Source of the DNA: Deltaproteobacteria bacterium ADurb.Bin207 | GTDB taxonomy: Bacteria; Myxococcota_A; Polyangia; Polyangiales; Polyangiaceae | Assembly: GCA_002070115.1 (NCBI GenBank) | Contig: MWCO01000049.1 | Coordinates: 1 to 46,969, forward strand | Direction: 5' to 3' | Length of the DNA stretch: 46,969 nt | Shown: positions 10,401 through 18,339 of the stretch, piece by piece | Layout: each line of letters starts with the position of its first letter | Position numbering within the stretch: the stretch's first letter is position 1 | The notes under the pieces: generated by a model | Databases searched by the model: none | Seen by the model: the letters and a program-made list of their open reading frames with translations, nothing else | What the model was told of the DNA's origin: nothing | Made by a program: the position numbers and the translations under genes

Positions 10401-11471
10401 GCTCCGTCGGCGTTCGCCCTCCAACGACTTCTCGAGATCGTTCGCCGCAACCCTGCTCGACAAGCGGAACAGCTACCGTTGCTGGCCAAGCTCATGGCTA
10501 CGGACCTTTCACCGGATGCATCGCTTTGCGATCGCATCATCGAAGCTTCCCAACTCATTTTCAATGCGGGACATAGACAATGGACGTGGGCTTTGCTCTC
10601 TTCGCTCATGGGTGCCGCGCCCGTCGACCCTTGGACCAAAGGCACGCTTGCCGAATTACGAAGGGAATTCGAGCGCTTCGACAGCCTCACGCTCATCCAT
10701 CCGTACGTTGCGTCGACTCTCGGCGCCTTGCAGAGTCCTGAACCGCTGCAGGCGGCTCTCGCTGATCTATGCGCTCGCGTATTTTTGCGAAGTGACGATG
10801 CCCCTGGTGCTTTGGTGGATGCTCGTACCGGACCCGGCAAAGTCTTTGAACGCGTAGCAGAACAACTTGGATTGACCGCGCGGCTCGTTCGTTCACCTGA
10901 TGGCACGCCACCTGCCGGGGTGCTCGCGGGGGAAATCCCCACGGTCGTCATCCGGACGGACTTGCTTGCGGCTTCTCCTGGGGAACTAGCTTTCATCTTC
11001 GCCAGAGGTCTCATGCTTGCACGACCTGAGTGTCTCGCCCTGGCGAGCGTTCCTGAAAATGACCGCACTCTGCTGCTGGGTGCCCTGCAGACCGCGACCA
11101 ATGAGTCAGCGCCGCCGGTGGACGATCCGACTGTCGCGGCTTTGGCTTCCGCTTTTTCGGGAAAGCTAAGTCAAGAAGAGTCGATGACGTGGCAACGCCA
11201 TCTATCCGACCCGGATGCAGCCTCGAGGCTCATCACAACCGTTTTTGAGGACATGGAACTGGCCGCCATGCGTGTCGCCGCGGTGGCGGCCGGGGATTCA
11301 CGCACGGCCATGCGCGCCATCGCAAGACTCAATCCGGATACTCGACGACCTCCCGGCGTTGCGCGACTCGAGGAGTTCAATAGTTATTTCCAGTCTGTAC
11401 CGATGATGGGACAACTATTCGCGTTTTTCGCTAGCGAAGATTTTGCCCGCGTGCTTTCTGCATCCGCTTGA
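4470..11471 (+). CDS. Giant tetratricopeptide-repeat protein
   Basis: The product has 2333 residues from the ATG at 4470, which is preceded by GGAG at 4457-4460. An in-frame ATG at 4275 would add 65 residues of unlikely composition. The first ~200 residues are acidic, Pro/Ser-rich and look disordered. From about residue 205 to 2000 the protein is an almost unbroken array of helical TPR units (patterns such as A..LYRD, A..A.ERL...P, LA.LY). The last ~300 residues form a different, globular region. No signal peptide or membrane segment is visible, so a cytoplasmic scaffold is likely. Very long TPR proteins of this kind are common in myxobacteria, but I do not know this one's role. It stands alone between divergent and convergent neighbours. 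Confidence 0.85.
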   Translation: MDPKDGKQGNGDGMPVEWDDEELVTGSSYFSDDELHTILEPSPDRPEPPADATANDGIPRDDSGWDAVVESEPTQLQASDLEESLAFAGSDDEEPVTRRPDGADAEESGLSYEQAYEVSEPTPVPVPPTASIGAGSIRSSAPALGRVSARSIPPPPFATPSMMPPPRQYDDSAPALNSYQDFRRETTRLARTRDYRSIAALHESALAHATWATSDDMQINLLLDLAKLYRDRIIDHEHAQDAFERLIARRPGHNEAMEYLREAYETKGDMRRLHDLFASAVDTEWSPERRIELTRSAARIALDHLEDPSTAARDWERLLDLGDMDGQVTVELSQVYREAERWPDLGEFLENRAAACAGTTRVAILREAIEAFLSGARSPERAEALIGQVLEESPDDPIALASLASVRSQQGQWDALERVAERPMAQAPLAAKLDVLRLTAELLTGAGEHERAATAYLKVLETAPNDRNAVTARENHLRRKGDHEGLLQFLIVRANKAKDAEDKASLYERAARVADEFLGAPEMAADLFQQSVEAKPNNPRAYEALIALYERLNSVEGVTRALEGLASITQDSKARAAVLRRLGEHYAYRANNDDQAQRCWLEVAAILPDDLPVQKELNGIHRRRGNFAALDEALTRQLWRTTDVQSALELSREVARNLDENLQLTTKNTRAWLHVLDLAPTAQDALQALTRTFIDSDSTEVHGYLEARLSNAIREGDDAQRNDIGLQIAQLWEKRGDRLAAMAAYERVRAWAPCDDRVIEPLVRLHAIDNTRAAASVLEIAAASTQGPADSREYLERIMPLIPEDQPRQRFFLLHRLHRCHASTGLGEVVDAATTAEAWKDLAGLYERLAESTESPEMRRAFRIHLARVCEENLANPHRAFTALQSLSLLSTNEDDRLALTRLAESTGRWEDLLSVLDATLRPDLSAEERQSLLQQRAQICEQRLEDPHRAFLELQRLVQGQQGGELDDNESRALEQMQRIAIEHGLLRELEAVYGELWDRAPNHEARARVARARQVIFRDHLQDSSAAVQQALLILRLRPHDEVVAQEVLDASEALGVWDQTLPILEGVWRAQGDHADKLQLLADLYQHKCHQPVRAAELLAEALRLSPDDDSILHKLSALGQQTGLWHRIVSAIRLAAAKAHDSGRALHLAQQVAALYAEKLEDREASLDTHRWILQIWPDEIASLETVINAHREADEIEDLRVRLEQWVDRVADVSRHIERWLEIGRLCRHRLHDSAGALVAFSNVIELDPSNDEAAESMRALGNVSLPMGLRRKQVRLELRRASDQRRIELLQTLSQLEQQMGETDAAIAALRELFALDGGRDLALAPLAALLREAERWEELADLEEQAAGHAEPEKALEHLRASLRVSESHLDDPARLERLLRHLLERMPADNDTFFHLTRLLRNTGRFQDLFNEMEGRLANFGDKHELHERLALRREIIRLLHLENNDADRAEALLRAHPEKPARPDPDDAAWLSAIMLARADHTRYIEQRRRHLVKLPPRLQALVICHLAEHSDQYLKAKGRVLALYREARTIDPQNTLANDALRGLGRGVKTWRSTAALLPQPDEESLSNEQRAAQLFQIGQQHLPTDSIHAISWFERAVAVNPNHVEAWDALTTVALDRHDYEYAYTAALEATRAYERTTRPSVSQEASWHANRLAKTAHLARLAKCDEHANELSSAAYAIDPTVPSAALFVADARFEAGFTDAAGEVYATIVQRLGESLEPKQRAHALHRLAQSKLEKGELDAAYEGLREALSTVPLFPPALGTMAEVLRKQQHPVSAALHELKALLVTRDTDKRGVICRRLGELCDGELKRPDEAGAWFELAVEAGIDDKPIMRRLLEHFHRTGRAQQALITIGELIESTTDPMELAELWATRGSILADHDLDAAEEALDIALSFNPAHPTALASLCNVLEGRGDYEQLAALLDARSETGTVQERVAVLHDLAEMSFEKLDDEARGEMYLQRIIELAPSAFALQRLLEIVRRNPARQAEQLPLLAKLMATDLSPDASLCDRIIEASQLIFNAGHRQWTWALLSSLMGAAPVDPWTKGTLAELRREFERFDSLTLIHPYVASTLGALQSPEPLQAALADLCARVFLRSDDAPGALVDARTGPGKVFERVAEQLGLTARLVRSPDGTPPAGVLAGEIPTVVIRTDLLAASPGELAFIFARGLMLARPECLALASVPENDRTLLLGALQTATNESAPPVDDPTVAALASAFSGKLSQEESMTWQRHLSDPDAASRLITTVFEDMELAAMRVAAVAAGDSRTAMRAIARLNPDTRRPPGVARLEEFNSYFQSVPMMGQLFAFFASEDFARVLSASA

Positions 11472-11484
11472 GTGCTGCCCACCC

Positions 11485-12276
11485 TCATCTATCTCGAACC
11501 CTCGGACGAAACGCCCGTTCGATCATCCGACCCATCCACCTTCGCGGAATCAATCGAGGAGCCTGCGTCGTAATACGATTCGGTAATCCCGTCACAACCA
11601 ATGTGTCTCGTCCTCGCTCCAAAGCTGTAAGAGCCTCGCGAACCACGTCTTTCGCAGTTTGAGATGCCGTTCGGACGGGACGCTCATTCACGCCGGACAC
11701 GAGCTGAAATTCGGTGGGTGTATGCCCTGGGCAGATTGTGAGAACACGTACTCCGGTCTGCCGACACTCCTGCGCAATCGCCTCCGAAAAACTAAGAACG
11801 AATGCCTTGGTCGCAGCATACACGGCCATGTACGGCACAGGTTGAAACGATGTCGTGGATGCGATCTGAATGATGGCTCCTTGCCCACGCGCAAGCATGG
11901 TGGGAAGCATGGCACCGGTCAACGCCACCAGCGCTCGCACATTGAGATCGATCATGGCCACCTCGCGCTCGATCGGCAATCGATGAAAGGCGCCATAGCT
12001 TCCAAACCCTGCGTTGTTGATGAGCAAATCCACGGGTCTGGACAAAGACTCCACATCAGCCAGCAGCGTATCGACTCCCGCTGGTTGCGCCAGATCCGCT
12101 ACGAAAGGATGACATACGATCCCCTGTGTTTCGTGCAGGGATTGGGCGAGCATAAGGAGACGATCTTTGCGACGAGCGCAAATGGCAAGATCATAACCAC
12201 GTTGAGCGAGTGCGCAGCAAAACGCTTCGCCAATACCCGATGATGCGCCGGTAACAACTGCAAGCTTCGATGTCAT
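11485..12276 (-). CDS. Short-chain dehydrogenase/reductase (SDR)
   Basis: This 263-residue classical SDR has an N-terminal Rossmann fold. The cofactor motif TGASSGIG lies at residues 9-16, NNAGFG follows in the fourth strand region, and the catalytic Tyr-Lys pair is in YAATK. The basic residues in CARRKDR after the second strand suggest NADP(H). The C-terminal ~50 residues are arginine-rich (PRRWMGRM..AFRPRV), as in several membrane-associated SDRs. I chose the ATG at 12276, which begins MTSKLAVV; the longer frame uses a GTG at 12303. The substrate cannot be told from sequence. It lies downstream of the transporter gene on the same strand with a gap of about 50 bases, and its stop converges on the TPR gene. 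Confidence 0.85.
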   Translation of the reverse strand: MTSKLAVVTGASSGIGEAFCCALAQRGYDLAICARRKDRLLMLAQSLHETQGIVCHPFVADLAQPAGVDTLLADVESLSRPVDLLINNAGFGSYGAFHRLPIEREVAMIDLNVRALVALTGAMLPTMLARGQGAIIQIASTTSFQPVPYMAVYAATKAFVLSFSEAIAQECRQTGVRVLTICPGHTPTEFQLVSGVNERPVRTASQTAKDVVREALTALERGRDTLVVTGLPNRITTQAPRLIPRRWMGRMIERAFRPRVRDR

Positions 12277-12327
12277 GGGCGGAAAACGAAACACGCTCCG
12301 CACAGGTCGTCAATCACAAGGCTTGAT

Positions 12328-13230
12328 TCACACTCCAAAATCGTATTTTTTGAACACGATTTGCTCGTGCAAGTCGACTCCTTGCGCATTGAGACGAACC
12401 GAGACGATGGCATGCGGATCGTCGGATTTCGTCTCGAGCACCGCATAACCAAAGTCCTGCAAATAATGCAGGTCAGGGTCGATATCTTTGTCTCCGATGG
12501 CAGCTTTCATGGCCGTCTTGAGTTGCTCGTAGGGCATGGGGCGAAACGCATTTGTCCTCCAGTGCTTGTAGAGCAAATCGAAGAGGTTGAAGCGGATTTT
12601 CCAATCAAATGACTCTCTTTTTGCCGCGAAAAAATAAGGTCCTCCAATCGGGAAGAGCTGTCGATTCGCCACCGGATTGATCATCGTTGCGAAAGCAAGC
12701 CACAACGCAATGCCTCCCATGAACACCGTCAATACCGCAATCGGAATATCCATCGCCGTCGTATGCGTAACTGACTTGATGATCCGGCATGCGAACAACA
12801 AATCGATATCCAACAGGAAATAGAACAAAAGACGACTGAAAAAACCAAAGCCATACGTAAGCACCACGAAGATCACAATCATCACGATCTCCGTGGCAAG
12901 ACCTACCGTATGGTCTGGGACTTCGCCTTTCGCAAGGGAGTACAAGCTCCACCCATTGACCATCCACAAAAATGAAAACGCTGTAAAAATCGTGCCTCCA
13001 AACGCGTTTTTGTTGACGAAGTTCATGAGCCCGGAAAGAAGCTGACAGCCAGCGCCAAACAGGATCGCAAATACCGCCGCCGTCATCAGCGCGGAAGGCG
13101 TCACCGACAAACCAAACGCAATCGGCGTCAACGCACCGCACGCAATCGCCAATCCAATGAGTCCCAACGGCGTGGGATCACCCAATCGACCCTTGTCCGG
13201 CCCCAAGCCAATATCCACTCTTCTGATCAT
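12328..13230 (-). CDS. Acetate/succinate transporter family (GPR1/FUN34/YaaH) with C-terminal extension
   Basis: This 300-residue inner-membrane protein resembles the SatP/YaaH family, which moves acetate and related small carboxylates. Around residue 20 it has the family's NPTPLGLxG-like start as DPTPLGLIGL. Six hydrophobic segments follow, with an FGGTIFTAFSFLW segment in the third. E. coli SatP has about 188 residues. Here about 105 soluble residues are added after the sixth helix (from about FAAKRESFDW), with an amphipathic helix-rich pattern. The start at 13230 is fixed by a strong GGAGG about 7 bases upstream. The gene is well separated from the lipoprotein upstream and probably has its own promoter. 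The transporter call is good; the extension is unexplained. Confidence 0.75.
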   Translation of the reverse strand: MIRRVDIGLGPDKGRLGDPTPLGLIGLAIACGALTPIAFGLSVTPSALMTAAVFAILFGAGCQLLSGLMNFVNKNAFGGTIFTAFSFLWMVNGWSLYSLAKGEVPDHTVGLATEIVMIVIFVVLTYGFGFFSRLLFYFLLDIDLLFACRIIKSVTHTTAMDIPIAVLTVFMGGIALWLAFATMINPVANRQLFPIGGPYFFAAKRESFDWKIRFNLFDLLYKHWRTNAFRPMPYEQLKTAMKAAIGDKDIDPDLHYLQDFGYAVLETKSDDPHAIVSVRLNAQGVDLHEQIVFKKYDFGV

Positions 13231-13422
13231 AGATGTCCTCCACACATCAAAACACTCATTACGCTACTCCAATCGACATCCAATTGCTTTGATCGCCAAC
13301 ACTCCCTCGTTTGGTGAATGAGAGCCATCTCTCGCACGCTTGCAAGCTTCGCCCATGCACCGAAGCCCAAAGATGGGCTCGTAACCGTGACACGACCCCA
13401 TAGCAATCGCGCGATCGTTGCG

Positions 13423-15315
13423 TTACTTCAGAGGAGGTGGATCGTAGATACGTTTGACGTCCGCCCCGCCCACAAACGCATACGAACCCGCACGACCATA
13501 TCCGTATGCCGCAATCCCAAAAGGTCCGTTTCCGGACAGGCGATGCACGCCTACGGCCAAGGGGCATCGACGGGATTGATACGCCTTGCCATCCAACAAA
13601 GTGGAAGGTTCCGACACGCAGGTGCTCGTAGGCTGACCATCCAACGTAACCTCGGTTCCGGTCTCGGCCACGATCACTACCCAGTTCAGATCCCACGACG
13701 AAGGCGTCAGAATGACGTATTCCGTTCGAAATTGATCCACCGGCGGAAATACTGTCAAGGAAGGGTCGCCAATCGCCGGACCATCCACCCACGCCTGACT
13801 CACCAACAATTGCCCAACCATCACCGGCTTGGTCGCATCAACCACCACGTCATTTTGCGTCCATGTCGTGACTACCTGCCCGGGTTCGAGGGTGAATTGA
13901 TCATACGGCGCGGGGAGCGTTGTTTTCACCACCGCTGTTTCCGCTACACCCATGATACGCAACACGTCCGGCTCGCGCCATGAACCCGTGGAACGTACGG
14001 GACTGCGCGGAATCACGTACTTCGAACCCACCGATTCCACCGGAAACATCTGCTCCTCGAGATGATCGAGACAACAGGAGGTTTCGGGTTTGCCTCCTGG
14101 CGGCGCGGGAATATCCACCCAATGGGGAACGGATGTGCTCTCGACACCGGAAAACACAGCCACGGGCTGATTCGCCACAACGATCGTTCCCGTCAAGTCC
14201 GCCATCGTCTTCTGATCGTCCTGCAACTTTCCGTCATCCGTCTCGAGGTTCAACACGTCGAATGGACCCAACGTCACGATGATTTCGCCACCAGGGAGAG
14301 TCGCGGCAATCGGCGGATTTCCTCGAATCCGCCAGCTCGGCCGCACCGTGACCTGCGTGGAAGGCGTTGTGCCCACCACCGTGACATAAGACCTGTCCAC
14401 TTCAAATCCAAGGTTTGGCATCCCAATGGGATGCCCGGCGTTCCAACCAATGATGCGATAGATCCGGCCGAGCGCACTGGTGGGTAGCAACAACGAAGCG
14501 TCATTGGAAAACGCGTTCTCGAACACGTTGAACTGATACACGAGGATCGGATTCGAAGACGTGATTCGAAACGCCTGAGACGACAAACACGTACCGGGTG
14601 ATTTGTAATCATTCGGTTTGACACCACAGTCCAACTCACGCGTGGGAAGGACGAGCGCCTGCAAATCCCCGGGCTTCACAGTCACCTGATGAACCACGAC
14701 CGGTTGCGGCTCCTGCCCGTAGGGAGCGGAGTTCAACTCGACCGTCACGTTCGCCGCATATTGACTCGCGTTGGAAAGAACGATTCCCCATGGAGCACTC
14801 GCAGGGTCGTTACACGTTAGCCCCTTGCAATAATCCTGCTGATCCAGATCCACCGCCCAAAACTCACAACCTACGTTCGATGCCTGATCCGCTGCAATAT
14901 CACATGCCGTTCCGCACTTTCCGTTCCCACACATCTGTCCTTGCGATATGTCGCACTCTTGTACCATCGCTCCAATCTGCCCGTCGGCCGTGCATTCATG
15001 AACGACATTGCCTACGCACGTATTGGCCCCGGGCATACAGGGACGGCAACCGAGTTGAGGCGCACAATAATCCGGCTCGCAATTCTGTTCAGGAAGAGGA
15101 TTTCCATGCTCGTCGCAGGGCTGATATCGACTCCCCACGCATGTGCCACAGCCAAACATCCCTCCTTCGATGCCCCCATCGTGGCCGTCTCCCCCACTTC
15201 CTCCTCCTGATCCAGGCCCGTTCCCATAGTTGTCCGAAGATGTCGCCGAGCATCCAACAACAACACCGACGACCACGCTCGCCATCACGCCGAATACCAA
15301 TGCTTTCCGTCCCAT
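13423..15315 (-). CDS. IgGFc-binding-domain-like lipoprotein
   Basis: This 630-residue secreted lipoprotein has an N-terminal hydrophobic signal and lipobox VVVGC (cysteine about residue 22), then a Gly/Ser/Asp-rich linker. A cysteine-rich segment of about 110 residues follows (CGTC, CDEHG, CRPC, CGNGKCG). The remaining ~470 residues resemble the bacterial IgGFc-binding-protein N-terminal domain, a beta-rich fold with segments such as ITSSNPILVYQFN, VVANQPVAVFSG and PVMVGQLLVSQ. In myxobacteria such proteins are usually surface lipoproteins of unknown function; IgG binding is not implied. The ATG at 15315 has TAAGG upstream and places the signal correctly; the ATG at 15333 has none. Divergent from the phenylalanine hydroxylase gene. 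Confidence 0.75.
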   Translation of the reverse strand: MGRKALVFGVMASVVVGVVVGCSATSSDNYGNGPGSGGGSGGDGHDGGIEGGMFGCGTCVGSRYQPCDEHGNPLPEQNCEPDYCAPQLGCRPCMPGANTCVGNVVHECTADGQIGAMVQECDISQGQMCGNGKCGTACDIAADQASNVGCEFWAVDLDQQDYCKGLTCNDPASAPWGIVLSNASQYAANVTVELNSAPYGQEPQPVVVHQVTVKPGDLQALVLPTRELDCGVKPNDYKSPGTCLSSQAFRITSSNPILVYQFNVFENAFSNDASLLLPTSALGRIYRIIGWNAGHPIGMPNLGFEVDRSYVTVVGTTPSTQVTVRPSWRIRGNPPIAATLPGGEIIVTLGPFDVLNLETDDGKLQDDQKTMADLTGTIVVANQPVAVFSGVESTSVPHWVDIPAPPGGKPETSCCLDHLEEQMFPVESVGSKYVIPRSPVRSTGSWREPDVLRIMGVAETAVVKTTLPAPYDQFTLEPGQVVTTWTQNDVVVDATKPVMVGQLLVSQAWVDGPAIGDPSLTVFPPVDQFRTEYVILTPSSWDLNWVVIVAETGTEVTLDGQPTSTCVSEPSTLLDGKAYQSRRCPLAVGVHRLSGNGPFGIAAYGYGRAGSYAFVGGADVKRIYDPPPLK

Positions 15316-15421
15316 GATCGAAAACCTTACCATGATTGCGCATCGAGCGCTTCATCCGTAACCGTGAATCCTGCTGGACATTCGGGCGTTCCTTCCCCAG
15401 GGTGTTTCTCTCGGAGGTGCC

Positions 15422-16234
15422 ATGGACACGATCACCATCGAACTCAGTGCCGATCACCCAGGATTCAATGATCCTGCCTATCGGCAACGCCGCAATCTCA
15501 TCGCCAACCTCGCGGGTGCTCATATCCCCGGTACCCCCGCTCCCACGGTTTCCTATACCGACGTGGAACGCGAAACCTGGGGCACGGTTTTCGAACAACT
15601 CATGCGGCTTTACCCATCTCACGCGTGCTCTGCTTTCGTCCAGATCATCGGCGAGATGGGTTACCACGCCGAACAGATCCCACAACTTCGCGATGTCAGC
15701 GCGTTTCTCGAACAGCGAACCGGCTTTCGCCTCGAACCGGTAGCCGGCCTCGTCAGTCCCCGCGACTTCCTTTCTGCCCTTGGACGAGGCGTGTTTTGCG
15801 CCACCCAATATATCCGCCACCACAGCATGCCCCATTACACTCCCGAACCCGATGTCATCCATGAATTGATGGGCCATGCCCCCATGCTCGCCATCGAGGA
15901 TTTCGCGAACTTATCTCGAAAAATAGGCGAAGGCGCCGCCCGCGCTTCCGACGAACAAGTCAAACAACTCGCCACGCTGTATTGGTTCACGATCGAATAC
16001 GGCGTGCTTCGGGAAAACGGCAACCTCAAAGCGTATGGCGCGGGACTTCTCTCCAGCTTCGGAGAACTCCAACATGCCATCGACGGGCATCCCACGATCC
16101 TTGCTTTCGACCCCGAAGTCGCCAAAGACCATTCCTACCCCATTACCACCTATCAACCTCTGCTCTGGGAAGTCCCCTCCATTCGCAAAGCATTTGAATT
16201 TATGAATGATTTTGTAAGCCGGCACATCCCGTGA
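15422..16234 (+). CDS. phhA: Phenylalanine 4-monooxygenase
   Basis: This 270-residue bacterial aromatic amino-acid hydroxylase converts L-phenylalanine to L-tyrosine using O2, tetrahydropterin and non-haem iron. The iron ligands are visible as His147 and His152 in VIHELMGH and Glu192 in WFTIEYG. The motif PEPDVIHE and the pterin-site region GLVSPRDF are also intact. Its size fits the monomeric bacterial type without the ACT regulatory domain found in animals. GGAGG lies 5 bases before the ATG at 15422. No pterin carbinolamine dehydratase (phhB) is adjacent. An aldehyde dehydrogenase follows 114 bases later on the same strand, so co-transcription for aromatic catabolism is possible but unproven. 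Confidence 0.95.
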   Translation: MDTITIELSADHPGFNDPAYRQRRNLIANLAGAHIPGTPAPTVSYTDVERETWGTVFEQLMRLYPSHACSAFVQIIGEMGYHAEQIPQLRDVSAFLEQRTGFRLEPVAGLVSPRDFLSALGRGVFCATQYIRHHSMPHYTPEPDVIHELMGHAPMLAIEDFANLSRKIGEGAARASDEQVKQLATLYWFTIEYGVLRENGNLKAYGAGLLSSFGELQHAIDGHPTILAFDPEVAKDHSYPITTYQPLLWEVPSIRKAFEFMNDFVSRHIP

Positions 16235-16348
16235 CCTGGCCGGACGCCCATGCCAGGCGCCGCTTGCCGCCCGCATGATTCGATGCGATTGCCAAAGAGC
16301 ATCCACTCTTTGATACTCGAATCCAATCGACCACCCCAGGGGGAAACG

Positions 16349-17917
16349 ATGACAGCAAACGAGCAAACGGAATGCATCAACCCGGCCACAGGAGAGATCA
16401 TCGGCTACTCTGCGCTGCATTCGATCGATGATCTGCGGGCGATGATCGAGCGATCTCGACAAGCACAACGACAATGGGCTTCGACACCCGTGGCGCAACG
16501 GGCTCGCGCCGTACTTCAGATTCGTGATGGTATCGCCCAAAACGCCGACGATATCGCTGCCATCATCAGCCGAGACAATGGCAAAACCCGCACCGATGCG
16601 CTCGCCACCGAAGTGCTTCCCGCGATCATGGCCGCGGACTACTACGCCAACAACGCAAAACGATTTCTCGAAGACCGAATCCTCAAACCCGGCAACCCCC
16701 TGCTCGCCAACAAAATATCAAAAATCATTCGCGTGCCCTTCGGCGTCATCGGAATCATCTCCCCTTGGAACTACCCGTTCGCCATTCCTTTCTCCGAAGT
16801 CATCATGGGCTTGCTCGCCGGAAACGGAGTGCTGCTCAAAGTCGCCACCGAAACGCAAATGACGGGACGAGCTTTGGAGCGAGCCATCAAAGCCGCACAA
16901 CTGCCCCCAGACCTCTTCGCCTACGTCAACGTGCCAGGACGATTGGCAGGCGATGCGTTGCTCGAAAACGGCATCGATAAGTTGTTTTTCACCGGCTCGG
17001 TCCCCGTCGGAAAAAAACTCATGGCCAAAGCCGCGGAAACATTGACCCCCGTATCTCTCGAACTGGGCGGTAACGATGCGATGCTCGTTTGTCCCGATGC
17101 GGACTTGGATCGGGCTGCCGCGGGAGCCACCTGGGCTGGCTTTCAAAATGCGGGACAATCCTGCGGGGGCGTCGAAAGAATCTACGTCCACCACGAAGTC
17201 TATGATGTGTTCCTCGACAAGCTCGCGCAGCGCGTTCGCGCCCTTCGTGTCGGACCCGATATCGACTTCGAAGTCGATATCGGCGCGATGACGACCGTGT
17301 CACAACTTCGCACGGTGCAAGCGCACGTCGCTGACGCCCTCGAAAAAGGCGCCATCATTTTCGCCCAATCCGCTGCCGTGCAGGATGACTCGAGGTTTCA
17401 TCCGGCCATGGTGCTCACCAATGTCAACCACGACATGCTCGTCATGAAAGAAGAGACCTTCGGTCCCGTGGTCGGCGTCATGAAAGTCCAATCCATGGAC
17501 GAGGCCATCGCGCTCGCCAACGACTCCACCCTCGGATTGACCGGATCGGTATGGTCCAACAATCGAAAACAAGCCGAACGTATCGGACGACGCATCCGCG
17601 CTGGTGCCATCACCATCAATGATCACCTGATGAGTCATGGCCTTGCCGAAACCCCCTGGGGAGGGTTCAAACAATCCGGTATTGGACGCACCCACGGAGA
17701 AATTGGGTTCGCCGAAATGACCGAACCCCAGTGCATCGTCCAGGATTATCTCCCCGCCGTGCGAAAAAATATGTGGTGGCACCCCCATGGGAAAAGCGTC
17801 TACGACGGGCTGCGCGGCATCATCGATCTGCTTTACGCCAAGGAGACAGGACGCAAAGCCTCCGGCGTGGGACAACTCGCGAAACTCTTTCCTCGCACCT
17901 TCACCAACGAAGGCTAA
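16349..17917 (+). CDS. NAD(P)-dependent aldehyde dehydrogenase
   Basis: This 522-residue protein is a canonical aldehyde dehydrogenase, oxidising an aldehyde to the acid with NAD(P). Catalytic residues are in place: Asn141 (PWNYP), Lys164 in the cofactor site, Glu238 (LELGGND) and the nucleophile Cys272 (GQSCGG). The C-terminal part carries KEETFGPV and the typical LGLTGSVW and PWGGFKQSG segments. I chose the ATG at 16349, with a purine-rich GGGGGAAA upstream, over the longer frame from 16250, which has no family-like N-terminus. The ~50-residue C-terminal extension with aromatic and basic residues (NMWWHPHGK) could be a membrane or oligomer contact. The substrate is unknown. Confidence 0.9.
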   Translation: MTANEQTECINPATGEIIGYSALHSIDDLRAMIERSRQAQRQWASTPVAQRARAVLQIRDGIAQNADDIAAIISRDNGKTRTDALATEVLPAIMAADYYANNAKRFLEDRILKPGNPLLANKISKIIRVPFGVIGIISPWNYPFAIPFSEVIMGLLAGNGVLLKVATETQMTGRALERAIKAAQLPPDLFAYVNVPGRLAGDALLENGIDKLFFTGSVPVGKKLMAKAAETLTPVSLELGGNDAMLVCPDADLDRAAAGATWAGFQNAGQSCGGVERIYVHHEVYDVFLDKLAQRVRALRVGPDIDFEVDIGAMTTVSQLRTVQAHVADALEKGAIIFAQSAAVQDDSRFHPAMVLTNVNHDMLVMKEETFGPVVGVMKVQSMDEAIALANDSTLGLTGSVWSNNRKQAERIGRRIRAGAITINDHLMSHGLAETPWGGFKQSGIGRTHGEIGFAEMTEPQCIVQDYLPAVRKNMWWHPHGKSVYDGLRGIIDLLYAKETGRKASGVGQLAKLFPRTFTNEG

Positions 17918-17925
17918 CCTGTCAA

Positions 17926-18330
17926 TTATACACAGAAATCTGCCAATGTAGTCTCGCGAAGAAACGTGTCCCTCTCGCTTCGCAATCGCTCCAGACCATG
18001 ATGCAAAGGGCAAGGGGGATAGTCTCCTCCACAATGCTCGGGATGAAACATACAGGGGGAAGAAAGGTTCGGTCGTTCGAAACACACCACGATCTGTAGC
18101 AATGAAATCTCGGCCGCGGCGCGAGCCAATCGGTATCCACCATTGGGACCTGGCGTTCCGATGACGAGGCCATGCTGTGAGAGCACCGTGAGTAGCTTCG
18201 CCGCGTAGGGACGTTGTAGTCCACGATCCTCAGCAACTTGAACCGCCGTCAACGGAGGCTCACCTCGGCATTGCGCCTGAGCCAGACGGCCCATCGCGGC
18301 AATCGCGGCTTCGGCGGATTTGCTGAGCAT
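17926..18330 (-). CDS. Rrf2-family transcriptional regulator, probably Fe-S sensing
   Basis: This 134-residue protein has the Rrf2 winged-helix fold: an N-terminal MLSKSAEAAI helix, then a recognition-helix region LQRPYAAKLL and the wing GPNGGYRLAR. Three cysteines that can hold an iron-sulfur cluster are at 93, 100 and 107, spaced C-X6-C-X6-C. This is close to, but not the same as, IscR or NsrR spacing. Relatives sense nitric oxide, iron-sulfur status or redox. It begins 9 bases after the nrfD-like stop, so it is the last gene of the minus arm of the nitrate reductase locus. A role in controlling that locus in response to NO or nitrite is a reasonable inference. The recognised site was not found. 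Confidence 0.85.
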   Translation of the reverse strand: MLSKSAEAAIAAMGRLAQAQCRGEPPLTAVQVAEDRGLQRPYAAKLLTVLSQHGLVIGTPGPNGGYRLARAAAEISLLQIVVCFERPNLSSPCMFHPEHCGGDYPPCPLHHGLERLRSERDTFLRETTLADFCV

Positions 18331-18339
18331 GCAACCTCG

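Noticed and set aside
16250-16348. 33-residue N-terminal extension of the aldehyde dehydrogenase
   Set aside because: The family normally begins close to the sequence starting at 16349, which has a purine-rich ribosome-binding site.
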